Below are positions 1 through 10,961 of a DNA stretch of 64,000 bases, piece by piece. The first letter of the stretch is position 1. Each line of letters opens with the position of its first letter. A model generated the notes under the pieces. That model saw nothing but the letters and a program-made list of their open reading frames with translations, did not search any database and was not told the origin of the DNA. Both the position numbers and the translations under genes were made by a program. The stretch is from Anaeramoeba flamelloides (Eukaryota > Metamonada > Anaeramoebidae): NCBI GenBank assembly GCA_027625915.1, contig JANTQA010000032.1:12168001-12232000 (forward strand). The letters are read 5' to 3'.

Positions 1-2167
1 TCATTTATATTTTCCTTTTCAGAATTATTAAAATCCATTAATAAAATCTTTTCCTCTTCTTCTTCCTCTTCTTCTTCAATTACAAATTGTTGAGGGTTTT
101 CTTTATATTCTTCAATTAAATTTCTGGATAAAGTATTTTGAATTTTAGGATAATAGGTAGATTTTTTAACTTTTGATTTGTTATTATTATTTTTTTTTAA
201 TAAATTTTCGATCTGTAAAGATGTATCAAAATTTGGGAACAAATTAGGATATTCTTTAGGAGAAGCTAAAGATTCAGAAATTTTTTTTTTAACTTCATTT
301 TTGCTCTCCTTTTTTAAATCGTTTTGCCAAAGTTGTAAAGTTTCTTCGACTTTGCTAGGTATATAGGTTCTCGCGAGTAAGGTTGCCTCTGCATAACGCT
401 TTCCAAAACAAAGGAGCTTTAAGCATTCCTCCATTTCGCCCAGACTATAATAGCAAGTAAAGGCTATATTCATTTCTTCTTTTTCCTTGGCAACCTTTGC
501 GAGTTTTTCCAACCCGTCTCTATCAGAGAGACATGTGTAGACTAATAATAAACCATTGAGATCATAAATTTTCCACATTGATTTGATGGCTAATCTCCAA
601 TTACCGTTGTTAGTTGCAATGTCTGAAAGGCGTTTCCACATCAAGTCATTATCTGTTTCATCAGCAACCTTCTCGGCTAATGGAACTTTACCGAGCTTTA
701 AGGCAAGCTCAAACTTGTGTGTAGGATCCGTAGTAATTTGCAGGGACATTTCTGTTAGCCCGAGGGACTCCAAAAATCTTGAAATGGATGCCAATCGGTC
801 ATGAGAGATCAATGGGAGAATCTTTTCTGCAATCTCATAGTCCTTTCTTAAGATGGCTGTTTGGTATTCGATTACATTTAATGGGATCGAATAGGAACAA
901 ATAGCTAGGGTTTTGTCTGCCAAGAAGATTCGATTTTTTTTGGCCAAGTATCCCAAAATGTACATTGGCCTTGGTAAATGTGCCACTGTTTCGATGGTTT
1001 CTCCAATTGAATAGCACAGGCTATTCGTCCGATTGTTAATGAAAATAAAGCAATCGCCAACCCATTTGCCTCCGCGGATTGGGATATTGAATTCATAGAG
1101 GGGCTCAAAGGCCGATTCAATTCCATCCTCATCAACACCCTCGATACTCCCTAAGTTACCAACCTCCATAACCGCGTGGATTAATTGTTGATCATATGAA
1201 AGAACATAAAAGACGTTCTCGTCTGTGGCGATGGTTACATATTGCTCGTTATCCGACCAGATGACATTCTTTGCATTGACGTCGATCCTTCGAATGATTT
1301 TGCATTTGTCCCAATCATAGAAGCAAATAAAGGAATCAGATTTGATTCCTAATAACGCCCCTCCAAAGATCCCCTTGATTCGAAATGGGGGTTCGAAGGT
1401 GGTGTTCTCTTTCCAATTCTCAAAAATTTTAACACTGTCGTTACGTGCATCAAAGATGGCGTATGTGTTTCCTTCAGACGACCAGACAAACTGATTCGCA
1501 GAGCCAAAGTTCTTGTTACGCCACGCTAAGGCAGTATAAATCGTATAATCTCCGTCCCCAATGACACTAACAAACCTTCCGTTGGGGCTATGGGTCAACT
1601 TTTGTGGGAAGATCTCTGTTTGCCCTAAATCACGAATGTTTAATGACAATTTTTCTCCATCAATCAACTCCTCTTCAGAAATTTGCTTAAGATTAGTGGT
1701 CTGGACTTCGTTATGCTTCGCCCAAATTACTTTCCCATTTTGATCCATAGATATTGCTGGAACTTCATTTCCTAATTTTAAATAAACAATTCCCTTATCA
1801 AACCCAATCGCTATCTTGGTGCTTCCTAATGAAGTTTTTTTTTTTTTTTTTTATAATTATTTGTTTTTTTTTTTTTTTTTGTTATTTTTATTTGGATTTA
1901 TGGTTTTGGAAAGATTTTGGATTTTGATTTTTGTCATATTAGTTTTGTTGGAGTGAATACAAAATAGTTGTGTGAATTTAAAAAAACAAAAAAAAGCAAA
2001 AAAAATTAATAAAATTTTCAATTTTCCTTTCGGGTCTTTGTTGTAATTGTACTGTCGAATTCTCAAGCAACTAAAGGAAGAAAATACATTAAGACACTCC
2101 ATTCAAAGTTGAAAATCTGATTTTTATTCTTTGTTTTTTGATTTTTGTTGCAAAGAAAAAGAAAAAG

Positions 2168-2209
<42 letters not shown>

Positions 2210-3151
2210 AATAAAATAAAAAAAATAAAAACAAACCTTTCGTTGAAGAACAAGACCAACACCTACCCATGCCATAATCTAAACTTTTTTCTAATTTAAA
2301 ATTAATAGCATGCCAAATTTTGACTGTTCCATCTTCGGAACCTGAAACAATTAAGGGCAAAGTAGGATGGAAAAAAACAACATTTACGTTACTCTCGTGC
2401 CCTGTCAGGGTGTGAACAGTGCTTTTGTTTTGGTAATCCCACAGACGAACACTAAAATCGTCCGATCCGGAAATTAAAAAAGGCTTGTCTTTGCCCTTAT
2501 ACCATTCTACACAGTTTACTCCCTGTGTGTGGCCCCTAAGGTTGATTCGAGCCTGCTTAGATCCGATCGACCAAATTTTGACTTCGTCGTCCAACGAAGC
2601 GGATGCAAATTGGCTTTGGTCCTTTGGGTTCCAAGCGACCTGCATGACAAAGCTGTTGTGCCCTTCAAAGACACCTGCCAATTTCCAACCTTTTTCCCAA
2701 TCCCACAGTTTGATTGTCAAATCATCAGAACAAGAGAGCACATAGGGAAGCGTAGGGTTGACACTTAGCCCACGAATGAAATCAGGATGCGCCTCAAATT
2801 GCTTTAATTTCTCTTGTGTATTGTAATTATAGACCCTAATTGCTCCCTCGTCAGACCCACACACAATCCACTTTTTCCTTTCGATCCACTTGGATGATCT
2901 AACAGGCTTAACAGAGACATTAAATGTTTTTAAGACTTCTTGATTATTTAAATTTAAAATAATGACTTTCCCAGAGTATAGCGACGCTAATAACCATGGC
3001 TCTTTGTTGTTCATATCAACGCATTTGACTCTAGTACAATAGACAGTAAATTTTTTTTTTATATTGAGTTGGAGTGATTTCTAAATTTGAAAAGGGGATG
3101 GTTTTTAGATTTAAATAAGAATAGTTTTGTTTGGATTAATTATTTGTTTTT

Positions 3152-3182
<31 letters not shown>

Positions 3183-3219
3183 CTTTTTCTTGTTATTTGA
3201 GGAAAAGAAAAAATACCAT
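1..3219 (-). CDS. COPB2: Coatomer subunit beta' (beta'-COP), 3'-partial, three coding exons
   Basis: WD40-repeat subunit of the COPI vesicle coat, acting in Golgi-to-ER retrograde transport in the cytosol. Proposed coding exons: 3219-3217 (ATG only), 3080-2237 and 1825 to beyond base 1, with introns 3081-3216 (GTATTT..TTAG) and 1826-2236 (GTTTGT..TTAG). Splicing gives an N-terminus with IKKKFT and RVKCVD followed by [11 protein letters not shown], collinear with human beta'-COP (IKRKLT, RVKSVD, EPWMLASLYNG). About six WD repeats follow (for example [40 protein letters not shown]). The second junction restores the conserved [13 protein letters not shown] region. Exon 3 contains the non-propeller and alpha-solenoid part ([29 protein letters not shown]) and reaches an acidic poly-Glu tail near base 70, so only the extreme C-terminus is missing. 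An ATG at 3014 also exists, but in-frame homology continues upstream of it. Confidence 0.93.
1826..2236 (-). other. Intron 2 of beta'-COP
   Basis: Spliceosomal intron of 411 bases in phase 1, donor GTTTGT, acceptor CATTAG. On the sense strand it holds long A/T homopolymers, including an almost uninterrupted T-rich block at 2170-2220. Removing it restores the coatomer reading frame; reading through it gives only low-complexity Phe-rich sequence. Confidence 0.85.
3217..3219 (-). other. Proposed one-codon ATG coding exon of beta'-COP
   Basis: The frame upstream of the long WD40 exon keeps homology to beta'-COP back to about position 3080 and then meets an in-frame TAG, with no ATG in between. 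An acceptor TTTAG ends at 3081 in phase 0. The nearest upstream ATG that fits is at 3219-3217, immediately followed by GTATTT. Joining gives Met-Lys-Ser-Leu-Gln-Leu-Asn-Ile-Lys, close to the metazoan N-terminus Met-Pro-Leu-Arg-Leu-Asp-Ile-Lys. Other donors further upstream cannot be excluded. Confidence 0.5.
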
Positions 3220-5005
3220 GTTACTGAATTGTTCTCTATTGAATTGTTAAATCTCAAAAGAAGGTCGAAGATAAAAAAAAATTCAGAAGAGGTTAAATAA
3301 TTAAAAAAATGATTTTATTTGGATTTTTGAAATGCATGTAAGGAAGAACGTCTAGGTTACCTACCCTATCAAAACGAATAACTTTTGTTTTTGTCCCAAT
3401 TTTCCTTTCGTTAAAAAATAAAAACATAGTAGTAAATTGAAAGATTTATTACTTCTGTTCTAATTCAAAAAATAAACTAATAGAAAGGTTAGCTCAAGGT
3501 TTAACAAAGTAAATTAATTCAATCTCCAAATTTCATTTCTAATTGATTTTGATGAGAGCTTGTTTTTCATTATAAAGAAAGAAGTAAAATATTTTTATAC
3601 TTCAAAAGTGTCATGTATTTATTCGATCATGAAAATGAAGGAAAAATCAAATTATCAGAAGGTATTTTTTGTCTCAAATCCAATAAGGAAGCTTCAAATT
3701 CAATTTCCCAAAATATCCTTTTTAATGGATTTTGTGAATAACCTCTGGATTTACAACTAACTCTCAAAACACTTAAATGAAAATTGAAAAATTTTTATTT
3801 TACAGATTGGAAAATATTCATATTCAATAGTCTTTTGTTTTTTATTTTGATTTCTGAAGAATTGTTTGTAATAGAATCTTGTTCTTAAACACGGGTTATC
3901 TTAGATTATTTTAATCAAGTCAAAAAGATCTTATAAAATAAATAGGATCTTAATAGTTTAAGATTAGAATATTTATAGTAAGTATACAGTTATTTCTAAA
4001 AAAGAGTGTAAAATTTAAATTACAATAACATTATTAAATCAATTCGAGTAAATCTCCTATTAATTGTAAAATAAAAAGATCAAGATTTTCATTTGACTTT
4101 CCAAAAAATCACCTTTCCGAATTTAAATAAATCATCAAAGACGCAAATTTATGAAAGTTAAATTGATAATTTCAGCTGACATTGGATTATCAATCTGAAA
4201 GGTTACAAACAATTTCAAAATCTTTTTTTGGAAAGTTAAATGAAAATTTGGCTCCATTTATCCAACAACTAAGAGTATTTAAATACCCATTTTTATTATG
4301 GTTTGTTAATTGGTTCTGAATAATTTTTTCAATTTATTTATTAGTATGGTATTAAATAAATTAAGATATTAAAATATTTAATCAAAAATTTTATATAAAA
4401 TTTTCAAGACAGAAAAACACAAGTTTATTTTCTTCTTTTTGTTTAGCAAAATTATTTTGATAATATGTTAAATTGAGATAACATTTCAAATTATAAGTAA
4501 TTTTATCATAAGTTCATGATTAGAATTCTTAATTTTTAGTTGGTAGTGTGTTCTACAATCCAACCATTTTTGTGAAGATTTGATTCTTTCAAGGTTTGAA
4601 TCGAAAACAATATAACACTTGTCTTTGAAGAATAAGGAATGAGTTTTCAACACCAACTGACAATTATAAATCGATCAATTAAAATTTTAAATTTCTTAAA
4701 AATTTACAATTTTTTAGTTCTTCTCGATTTTAAGATAAAGAGCCAATAATTCAATAATTTTTTTACCCACATATACGACATAAGGGTTAAATTGAAGACA
4801 ACCCTTCAAATGGGATTTATTGAAAAATTAACTTATCTGGTGGAGGTTGATTAGGAGTGTAAAGATCTTCATAAATAATAAAATTTGAGTCAAACAAAAG
4901 AAACGGAATTCTTCCTTAATTATGATTTATTTGATGTTTTCAAAAAATCTAATCAAGTCATTTTTCATACAAAAACTTGTATCAGCAAATTGCTCTTTTA
5001 AAAAA
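3220..5005. other. Intergenic AT-rich stretch with one inverted repeat
   Basis: No convincing coding frame. It holds an imperfect inverted repeat with arms at 4082-4110 and 4219-4252 (left arm contains TTTTCATTTGACTTTCC, right arm its complement), with inner bases 4111-4196 also partly complementary (ACCTTTC / GAAAGGT). This is probably a small foldback element or MITE. The region also contains the putative promoters of the divergently placed coatomer and first RRM genes, but I recognise no core promoter motif. Confidence 0.5.
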
Positions 5006-5750
5006 ATGGACAAACCAAACAACACAAGTACCGAAACTCCAAACAAAAAAGAAACTCATCTGAGCCCAAAAAAAAAAAAAGAAAACGAAGAAAAAACAAG
5101 CAAAACAAACAAAAGCCAAAATCAACAAAACACAACAAACAAAGCACAAAGCACAAACCAACAAGAACAAAACCTACAAAGCAAAAAAGAAAACCAACAA
5201 ACCACAACAACCAAAAATTATGAAAATAAAACAAAATTATACATTGGGAACATATCTTTTAATTCCACAGAAGAGTCTCTAACAAAAGCTTTTAGTGAAT
5301 ATGGAAAGATGTAAAAATTTTCATCAAAATTATCCTTTTGTTTTTCAAAAATTTTCAAACAAGAAGAAATAATTTTTTTTTTCTTCTTTTCATTTTTTCT
5401 TCCCGATCTTGACAAACAATCATCAAAAAACAATAACAAAAAAAAAAAAACACTAAAAAATCATTAGTAAATCAGTAAATATTGTAAAAAGAGGTGAACG
5501 AAGTCTAGGGTATGGTTTTTTAGAAATGTCTACTCACGAAGAAGCAAATTTGGCAATTAAAGAACTGCATCAAACAACAGTCGATGGAAGAGAAATAATT
5601 GTTGAATATGCTGATCCCAACAAGGCAAAAAGACGAAGAAACCCTAAATACAATTACCATTATTACAAAAACTATTCAAGAAAACAAAATTATGTTCCTT
5701 ATGTAATAATTACTCTTTCTTTTTCTTTGACTTTTTTTTTTTTTTGTTAA
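5006..5750 (+). CDS. Small single-RRM RNA-binding protein
   Basis: Single-domain RNA-binding protein with a low-complexity Lys/Asn/Gln/Thr-rich N-terminal tail (residues 1-75) and one RRM at about residues 77-155. RNP2 is LYIGNI; RNP1 is LGYGFLEM. Exon 1 is 5006-5310; an intron at 5311-5467 (GTAAAA..CATTAG, 157 bases) splits the RRM. Joining gives EYGKIKSVNIVKRGERSLGYGF, the normal RRM loop, so this junction is secure. After the RRM comes a basic KRRR tail rich in Tyr and Asn. The frame can run to a stop at 5750, but the Phe-rich end suggests a second intron 5703-5838 (GTAATA..TTTTAG) and a nine-codon last exon 5839-5868, giving 189 residues. Likely nuclear or cytoplasmic RNA binding; the target is unknown. 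An in-frame ATG at 4922 would add 28 residues; 5006 is chosen because the AAAA context and Lys/Asn-rich composition begin there. Confidence 0.82.
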
Positions 5751-6644
5751 TTTTTTTCTTGCTTTTTGGTTCTTGAAATTTTTTCTTTTTTTTTTATAAA
5801 TTTTTTTCTTTTTTCATTTTCCGAGCAAAAAATTTTAGTTTGAGTGTTTTGTTGAAAATTCCCATTAAAAACTCACCAACCAAAAATGGCCCTTAAAAAT
5901 CATTCTTCGCAATAATTGTGAACCCAACCTACTTTGTCTTTGTAAAATGAAAAATCATTTTTTTATGTAATTTAGGGCTATCTTTATTGTGTGTTCTGTA
6001 AAAACGAAAATCCAATGTAACAAATTGAAAAATTGGTTTAAAAGTTGGTGAATTCAAGAAAAGTCAAAAAATATTGCTATTTGAGAAAAAAAGTATAAAA
6101 TAGGAAAAAAAACTAAAAGTAAAAAATAAATTCTGAAAATTAAAGTTATCCAAAACTTCAAATTGGATTTCAGTTATACATCTTTTATAAATTATTTTTT
6201 CAAAAGTTATCATAATTTTATGTAATTAAGAAAAGATAACTATTGAACTCATTAAGATACTAATACTACCTTTTTCAAAATCACCACCTTTTGAAAAAAA
6301 CACCTATTTTTGGGGTATTTTTTTATTGAAATAAGTTACAATGAATGAACTTTATATTGAACATTAAGAAAGAAAAAATAATAAATGTTAAAACAATTTG
6401 CAGAAAAAAACAAGGAATATATATATTAAAACTCAAACAGAAAAAAAAAAATAGAATGATAAAAAATATTTTAAAAACAGAAAAAAATCAGGTTTTCAAT
6501 TTAATTTAACGATATCTTTTGAAAGAAAGATTTGATTTTAATTTTAAATTTCAAAAATATGATTCTTTTCAGAATATTAAAAAAATAGATGCAAAATAAT
6601 CTCTTCGCAAAGTCAAATAAAAATTTCAAAAAATATACAATTAA

Positions 6645-6766
6645 CTGTCAAATCTAAAACCCGGAAATTTCTGAAACCCGGTAATTCCATTTTACTAATA
6701 TTTACAATTGATCAGAAAAATGGAATTACGGGGTTTATGAAAATTTCCGGGTTTTAGATTTGACTG
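6645..6766. repeat. Foldback/MITE-like inverted repeat with ACCCGG arms
   Basis: A nearly perfect palindrome of about 120 bases. The left arm begins ACTGTCAAATCTAAAACCCG and continues to AATTCCATTTT; the right arm reads AAAATGGAATTACGGGGTTT and ends TTTTAGATTTGACTGT. The loop is about 20 bases. The ACTGTC/GACTGT ends next to TA resemble short Tc1/mariner-derived MITEs. I see no second copy in the window. Confidence 0.7.
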
Positions 6767-6950
6767 TAAAAATGAAAAAAAATATTACTAAAAATTTTCA
6801 TTTTTTTTTCAATTCCCATTAATGTCAAATAAAGTGGCAAACCCTTTTTGAAAATTGTTATGTACAATAATGTTTATTATATGAGTGTATTTCAAAAATA
6901 CAAAATTTAGATATTTTTTTTTGAAAAAATTTTCAGAGTTATGAAGTTAA

Positions 6951-7314
6951 ACGCTTTTTAATTGGTAACCTTAATAGAACCGGGAAATTCAAAGTAAGAT
7001 CTATTAAAAGAAAAAATTAATGATTAAAGAAAAAATAGAGGATTTAACACAATAACAGTTTTTTCAATACTATTTTTTGGTAGGGGTTTTTCTTTGATTG
7101 ATTACTTATTAAAAATTTGTTGAAAATATTGACTATTTTTGAGGATCTCCAAAACCACTCTAACGGTTTCGATAAAGAATGTAGATTTAAATTATTTATA
7201 TTGATTTGATTGAAAATAATATAATGGATTATTTGAAGTTAATTGGTTTCTTTTATTAATGGATTTTACTTTTGGTTTTCAGGTTCTATTAAGGATCACA
7301 ATTAAAAACCGCAC
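6951..7314. mobile_element. TIR element of 364 bp flanked by TTAA
   Basis: TTAA at 6947-6950 and 7315-7318 brackets imperfect terminal inverted repeats of about 35 bases: left ACGCTTTTTAATTGGTAACC then TTAATAGAACC; right GGTTCTATTAAGGATCACAA then TTAAAAACCGCAC. No coding sequence inside. Probably a non-autonomous DNA transposon. TTAA flanks are typical of piggyBac-like elements but are common by chance in such AT-rich DNA. Confidence 0.55.
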
Positions 7315-7564
7315 TTAACTTTTTTTTCCCTATCGGTCAGAAATTTTAGGCTTTTTACTGGATTTTAATTAAAATTAATAAAACCATTTATTTATCTAAA
7401 AACTTTTTGGACATACCCAAACAAAACAAGGACAATTTAAATAGCATTTTTTTTTTTTTACATCTTCTTTACTTACCTTCTACTTTATATTCAAACATCG
7501 TTCTACATTAGAGCTAGTATAAAAAACTCTAAATAGATTTAGTGTTTCAGCAAGTGCCATCAAG

Positions 7565-7733
7565 TGTAGTCAAGCGTTGTCTAGTGTTGTAGAGTGTCGT
7601 AGAGTGTCGTAGAGTGCCTAGGTTTTTTTTAATTTTTGAAATGAAAAGAAAATTTAAATAAATTTTATTTCTATTTCGAAAATTAAAAAAAACCTATGCA
7701 CTCTACGGCTCTCTACGGCACTCCACGACACGA
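7565..7733. repeat. Palindrome downstream of reverse transcriptase relic (retroelement 3' hairpin)
   Basis: The outer arms carry GTCGTAGAGT units (tandem on the left) against ACTCTACGGC units on the right; the inner arms are CCTAGGTTTTTTTTAA-type against TTAAAAAAAACCTA; the centre is AAATTTAAATAAATTT. Similar palindromes occur at 24.8-24.9 kb and 46.07-46.32 kb. It lies immediately 3' of the minus-strand reverse transcriptase relic. Confidence 0.7.
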
Positions 7734-7734
7734 C

Positions 7735-8420
7735 TGTTTGTTTATATTGTTATTATACCTAATAATTTTTAAATATTATAGACCTTTCCACCCAGTACTA
7801 TTTATTATTAAGTTTTCTCTAAATTCGTTTAGATTCGCATTTCGTAATTATAAATTTTCTACTTTCCCAATTAATATTTTCGTTGTTTTTTTTTGAAAAT
7901 TTTAAATTTTTTGATAATATGTTCAAAACCAAGAATTTCTAATTTATTTTTGGGTTTAAATCTTCTTTTATATATCAAAATTCTTACTTGGCCTATTTTT
8001 GCTTCAGTTTTATAAATTATTCCTAAAAAATGTGGATTAATTTATAAAAATTTTGTGACTTTTTTATTTATCCAAACATCTATCGAGCCAAAATCTTTTT
8101 GTGTTAAATTAAAAATAACTAGGTCATGAAATAGTTGGATAATACATATCGATTTAAAAATTCGTAATTTTACTCCATTGGCCAATTTTTTTGGTTAAAA
8201 TTGCCTTTTACTTTTTTAAAATTTTTTTTGTAAATGTTTCTCTTTTTCAAGCCAAATGCCTAAATACTTTATTTCCGATAATTAATTTGATTTTAGAGTT
8301 TTATCAATATTTGGGTTCATTCCAAATTCTTGAATAATTTTATAAATTAATATTAACTTTTTGTCAATTTCTGGAATTGGTCCTTCCATTATTAAAATTA
8401 AGTCACATCTGCAAACTAAA
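7735..8420 (-). pseudogene. Decayed non-LTR-type reverse transcriptase (C-terminal part)
   Basis: Reading the minus strand from about 8415 gives CDLILIMEGPIPEIDKKL, then YKIIQEFGMNPNIDKT and, after an in-frame stop, YLGIWLEKE. This is the layout of a LINE-type reverse transcriptase: the (F/Y)ADD box region, the helix after it, and the YLG thumb motif. The first Asp of the ADD box is lost and several stops are present. Further on, LIYKRRFKPKN matches LIYKTEFKFKN of the relic at 46.3-46.9 kb. The minus-strand 3' end abuts the palindrome at 7565-7733. The element is dead; its 5' part is not recognisable. Confidence 0.6.
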
Positions 8421-9982
8421 AACCTGATATTTTAAAAATTATAAAAAAAATTAAAACCAAAACCTAAAAAAAAAGTGAATCATAATTTTTGACAAGAGCA
8501 TCGCAGATTTTTTATTACTGAACTTTTAATGAAAAAAATTTTAACAAGAAGATTTTTTGCTGATAATAAATATATTCATTTTAAAAGGCATTATAAAATT
8601 TCCAATGTTCTTCAGGTCATTATTGGTATTTTCGAAGATCTTTTTTTTTTAAACAGAGATCTTTCAAAAAAAAAAATTTGTAAAATTAATTTAAAAAAGA
8701 AAAAGAAAAAAAAAGAAAAAGAAAAAAAATTTGAAAAAAAAAGAAAAAAACCAAAATTTGGCTAATCAAATAAAAATATTTGACTAAATTAGAAAAAATA
8801 ATTCTGATCCAAAAATTTGAAAATATTTTTTTGATAAGAAGACAGGAATAAACCCTCAAAACAACTTCGATTAACATTATAAAATGAGTCAACATTTTTG
8901 AAAAATAATTTATATTTTGCTTTGAATTCAAAAAACATTTGTGATACAGTTGGAAACAAAAAGATTGTAATTCAATGATGACTTTTTTTGAATGGATTTT
9001 GATTTCATATAAAATATTTTTATTTCAAAGTATTTTTTGAAAATCTTTCATGATTTTTTTTTTTTAGATATTTGAGAACTTTTTTGATTTTTGGTTCAGT
9101 TCTTACAATTTTAAGATCTTGATTGAGGAAATTTTCAATTAAAATCAAAAATAAAGAAAATACTAAAAAAAAAATCAAAGAAAAATGGTTAGTTGTATAC
9201 TGTCTAGCATTTCTTTTTGACTCAAGGATCAAAAAATTTCGAAATTTTTTGTATAAAATCAAGAAAAAAACGATTTGTTTGGATGAAAATTTTTTGAATT
9301 ATCAAAATTTTGGAAAAAAAATTTTAAACTTCATTTCTAATAAAAATTATCATTTCTCAACTTTATTTTTTTTTTCAAATTTCATACTCTATTTTTGCAA
9401 TTGAAGGGATCAACATCTACCAAAAAGTAGTCTAAAATTAAAATATCTTACAATTGAATGTAAATCTTTTTGAACCCAACTTCAATTAACAATAATTTCA
9501 TTTACAAATCTTCATTTTATTCAACCAATTTTTTTTTATAAAAGTTGAATACGAATAAATTTGATTAGGAATTTTCAATAAAAATTATGAATAACTTAAA
9601 TTCATTCTGATCACTCCAAAAATAAGAACACATTTGATTTTTATTTTATTCTTCTATTTTATTGTTTTACCTTATTTACGCTAATGATAGTGCTGAATAA
9701 ATAATATTTTAATTCCCTTTCGGAATTTAACAATTATGGATTCACGAACGTATGTGGGATCAATTAGTAATAATTATCCGGTATTACAGTCTTCAAAGAT
9801 TTGTTTCAATATTTTAAAAATAGGCTTTAATTAAATTGATTTTTTTTTTTTTTTTTTTTTTTCAAAACATCCTTTAATTTCTTCTTTTTGAATTTATTTT
9901 TAGAAAACAAACTTAAAATATCCTTTTTTAAATTTATTTTATTTTTTTTTGGCTTTTTATTTCTGTAATTAATTAGAGAGAA

Positions 9983-10961
9983 ATGATCCAACCATTTCCA
10001 ATGGTTAACTTATCTTATGAAGATCAACTTAACTATTATGAAAGGTTAAATTATTATCGAATGGGCTTAAATTTTTATCCACAAGATAATCAATTATACA
10101 GTAATGATTACCCATATTATAATTATGTTGATAACCAAAATTCTAATGAATATTATAATTTGCAACAAAATAAATCAAATATGAATGACAATGAAGACCA
10201 AGAAAAAGAAAATCAAACTGGCTCATCGTCGGTGCAAGAAAAGGAAAAAACAGGCAAAAGCAATGAAAATGAGATTAAAAAAAATGATAAAAAAGAAATA
10301 AATAAAGAAAAATTGTCAAATACAGATGAAAACGAAATTGAAAAAGAAAATAAAATTCAACAAAACGAAATCCAAAATAATGACCAACAATTTCAACAAC
10401 AACAATTTCAACAACAACAACAACAATTTAAATATTATCAACAACAAAGAATGTTTGAGAATGTTAATCCATATTATTACAATACAAATAATTATGTTAC
10501 CCAAAGGAGAGTATTTTATCCCTATAAAACTAATAGATATACAAAATCATATCCAAAAAAATACAGCAAAAACTCCATTTTTATTACAAATATTCCTTTT
10601 TCAATTTCAGAACAAGATTTACTTGAAGAATTTAAAGAATTGAAACCAAAAAATTCTCGTATTGTTTTGAATTCTTATGGTAAATCCCGTGGGTTTGGAT
10701 TTGTCGAATTTGAAAACATCGAAAACAGAGATAAAGCCTTAAAGTTTAATGAAACAAAAATTGATGGAAGAACAGTTTATGTTAAAATTGCGTATGAGGT
10801 AAAGCCATTATTTCATTTTTGATTTCTTTTTAATTTTATTTAATCTATTTCATTTATTTTATCTATATATATATTTATTTATTATCTCTCTAATTATTAT
10901 TTCTATTCATATCTTTAATATTTAAAAGTATTCAAATATAGACGAAAAGGAGAAAAATTAA
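9983..10961 (+). CDS. RRM protein with long Asn/Gln/Tyr-rich N-terminus
   Basis: The main exon, 9983-10798 (272 codons), starts at ATG 9983 and encodes a low-complexity region rich in Tyr, Asn, Gln, Glu and Lys (residues 1-195, with poly-Gln near 138-149), then one RRM at about 198-272. RNP2 is IFITNI; RNP1 is RGFGFVEF. The uninterrupted frame stops at 10822, but GAG|GTAAAG at 10799 is a good donor just after the RRM. Candidate acceptors end at 10941 (ATATAG, continuing T-K-R-R-K, like the basic tail of the RRM protein at 5-5.7 kb) or 10949 (giving Glu-Lys-Asn-stop at 10961). The last exon is therefore uncertain. Probably an RNA-binding protein with a prion-like disordered tail. Confidence 0.8.

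Larger units (their letters stand above)
5869..9982. other. Gene-free region with two TIR elements and a decayed retroelement
   Basis: Contains inverted-repeat elements at 6645-6766 and 6951-7314, a palindrome at 7565-7733, and a decayed reverse transcriptase on the minus strand at 7735-8420 (all listed separately). The short ORFs around 8529-9404 are Lys/Phe/Asn homopolymer translations, and I see no domain in them. A T-run lies at 9841-9861. Confidence 0.5.

Noticed and set aside
2485..2768. Plus-strand ORFs over the coatomer exon
   Set aside because: Antisense shadows of the WD40 coding exon; no homology of their own.
7580..7612. Short GTCGTAGAGT tandem repeat considered as a CRISPR or telomere array
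   Set aside because: Two or three contiguous units with no spacers; better explained as an arm of the palindrome.
8529..9404. Several Lys/Phe/Asn ORFs considered as the retroelement 5' part
   Set aside because: Homopolymer composition and no recognisable reverse transcriptase or endonuclease motif.
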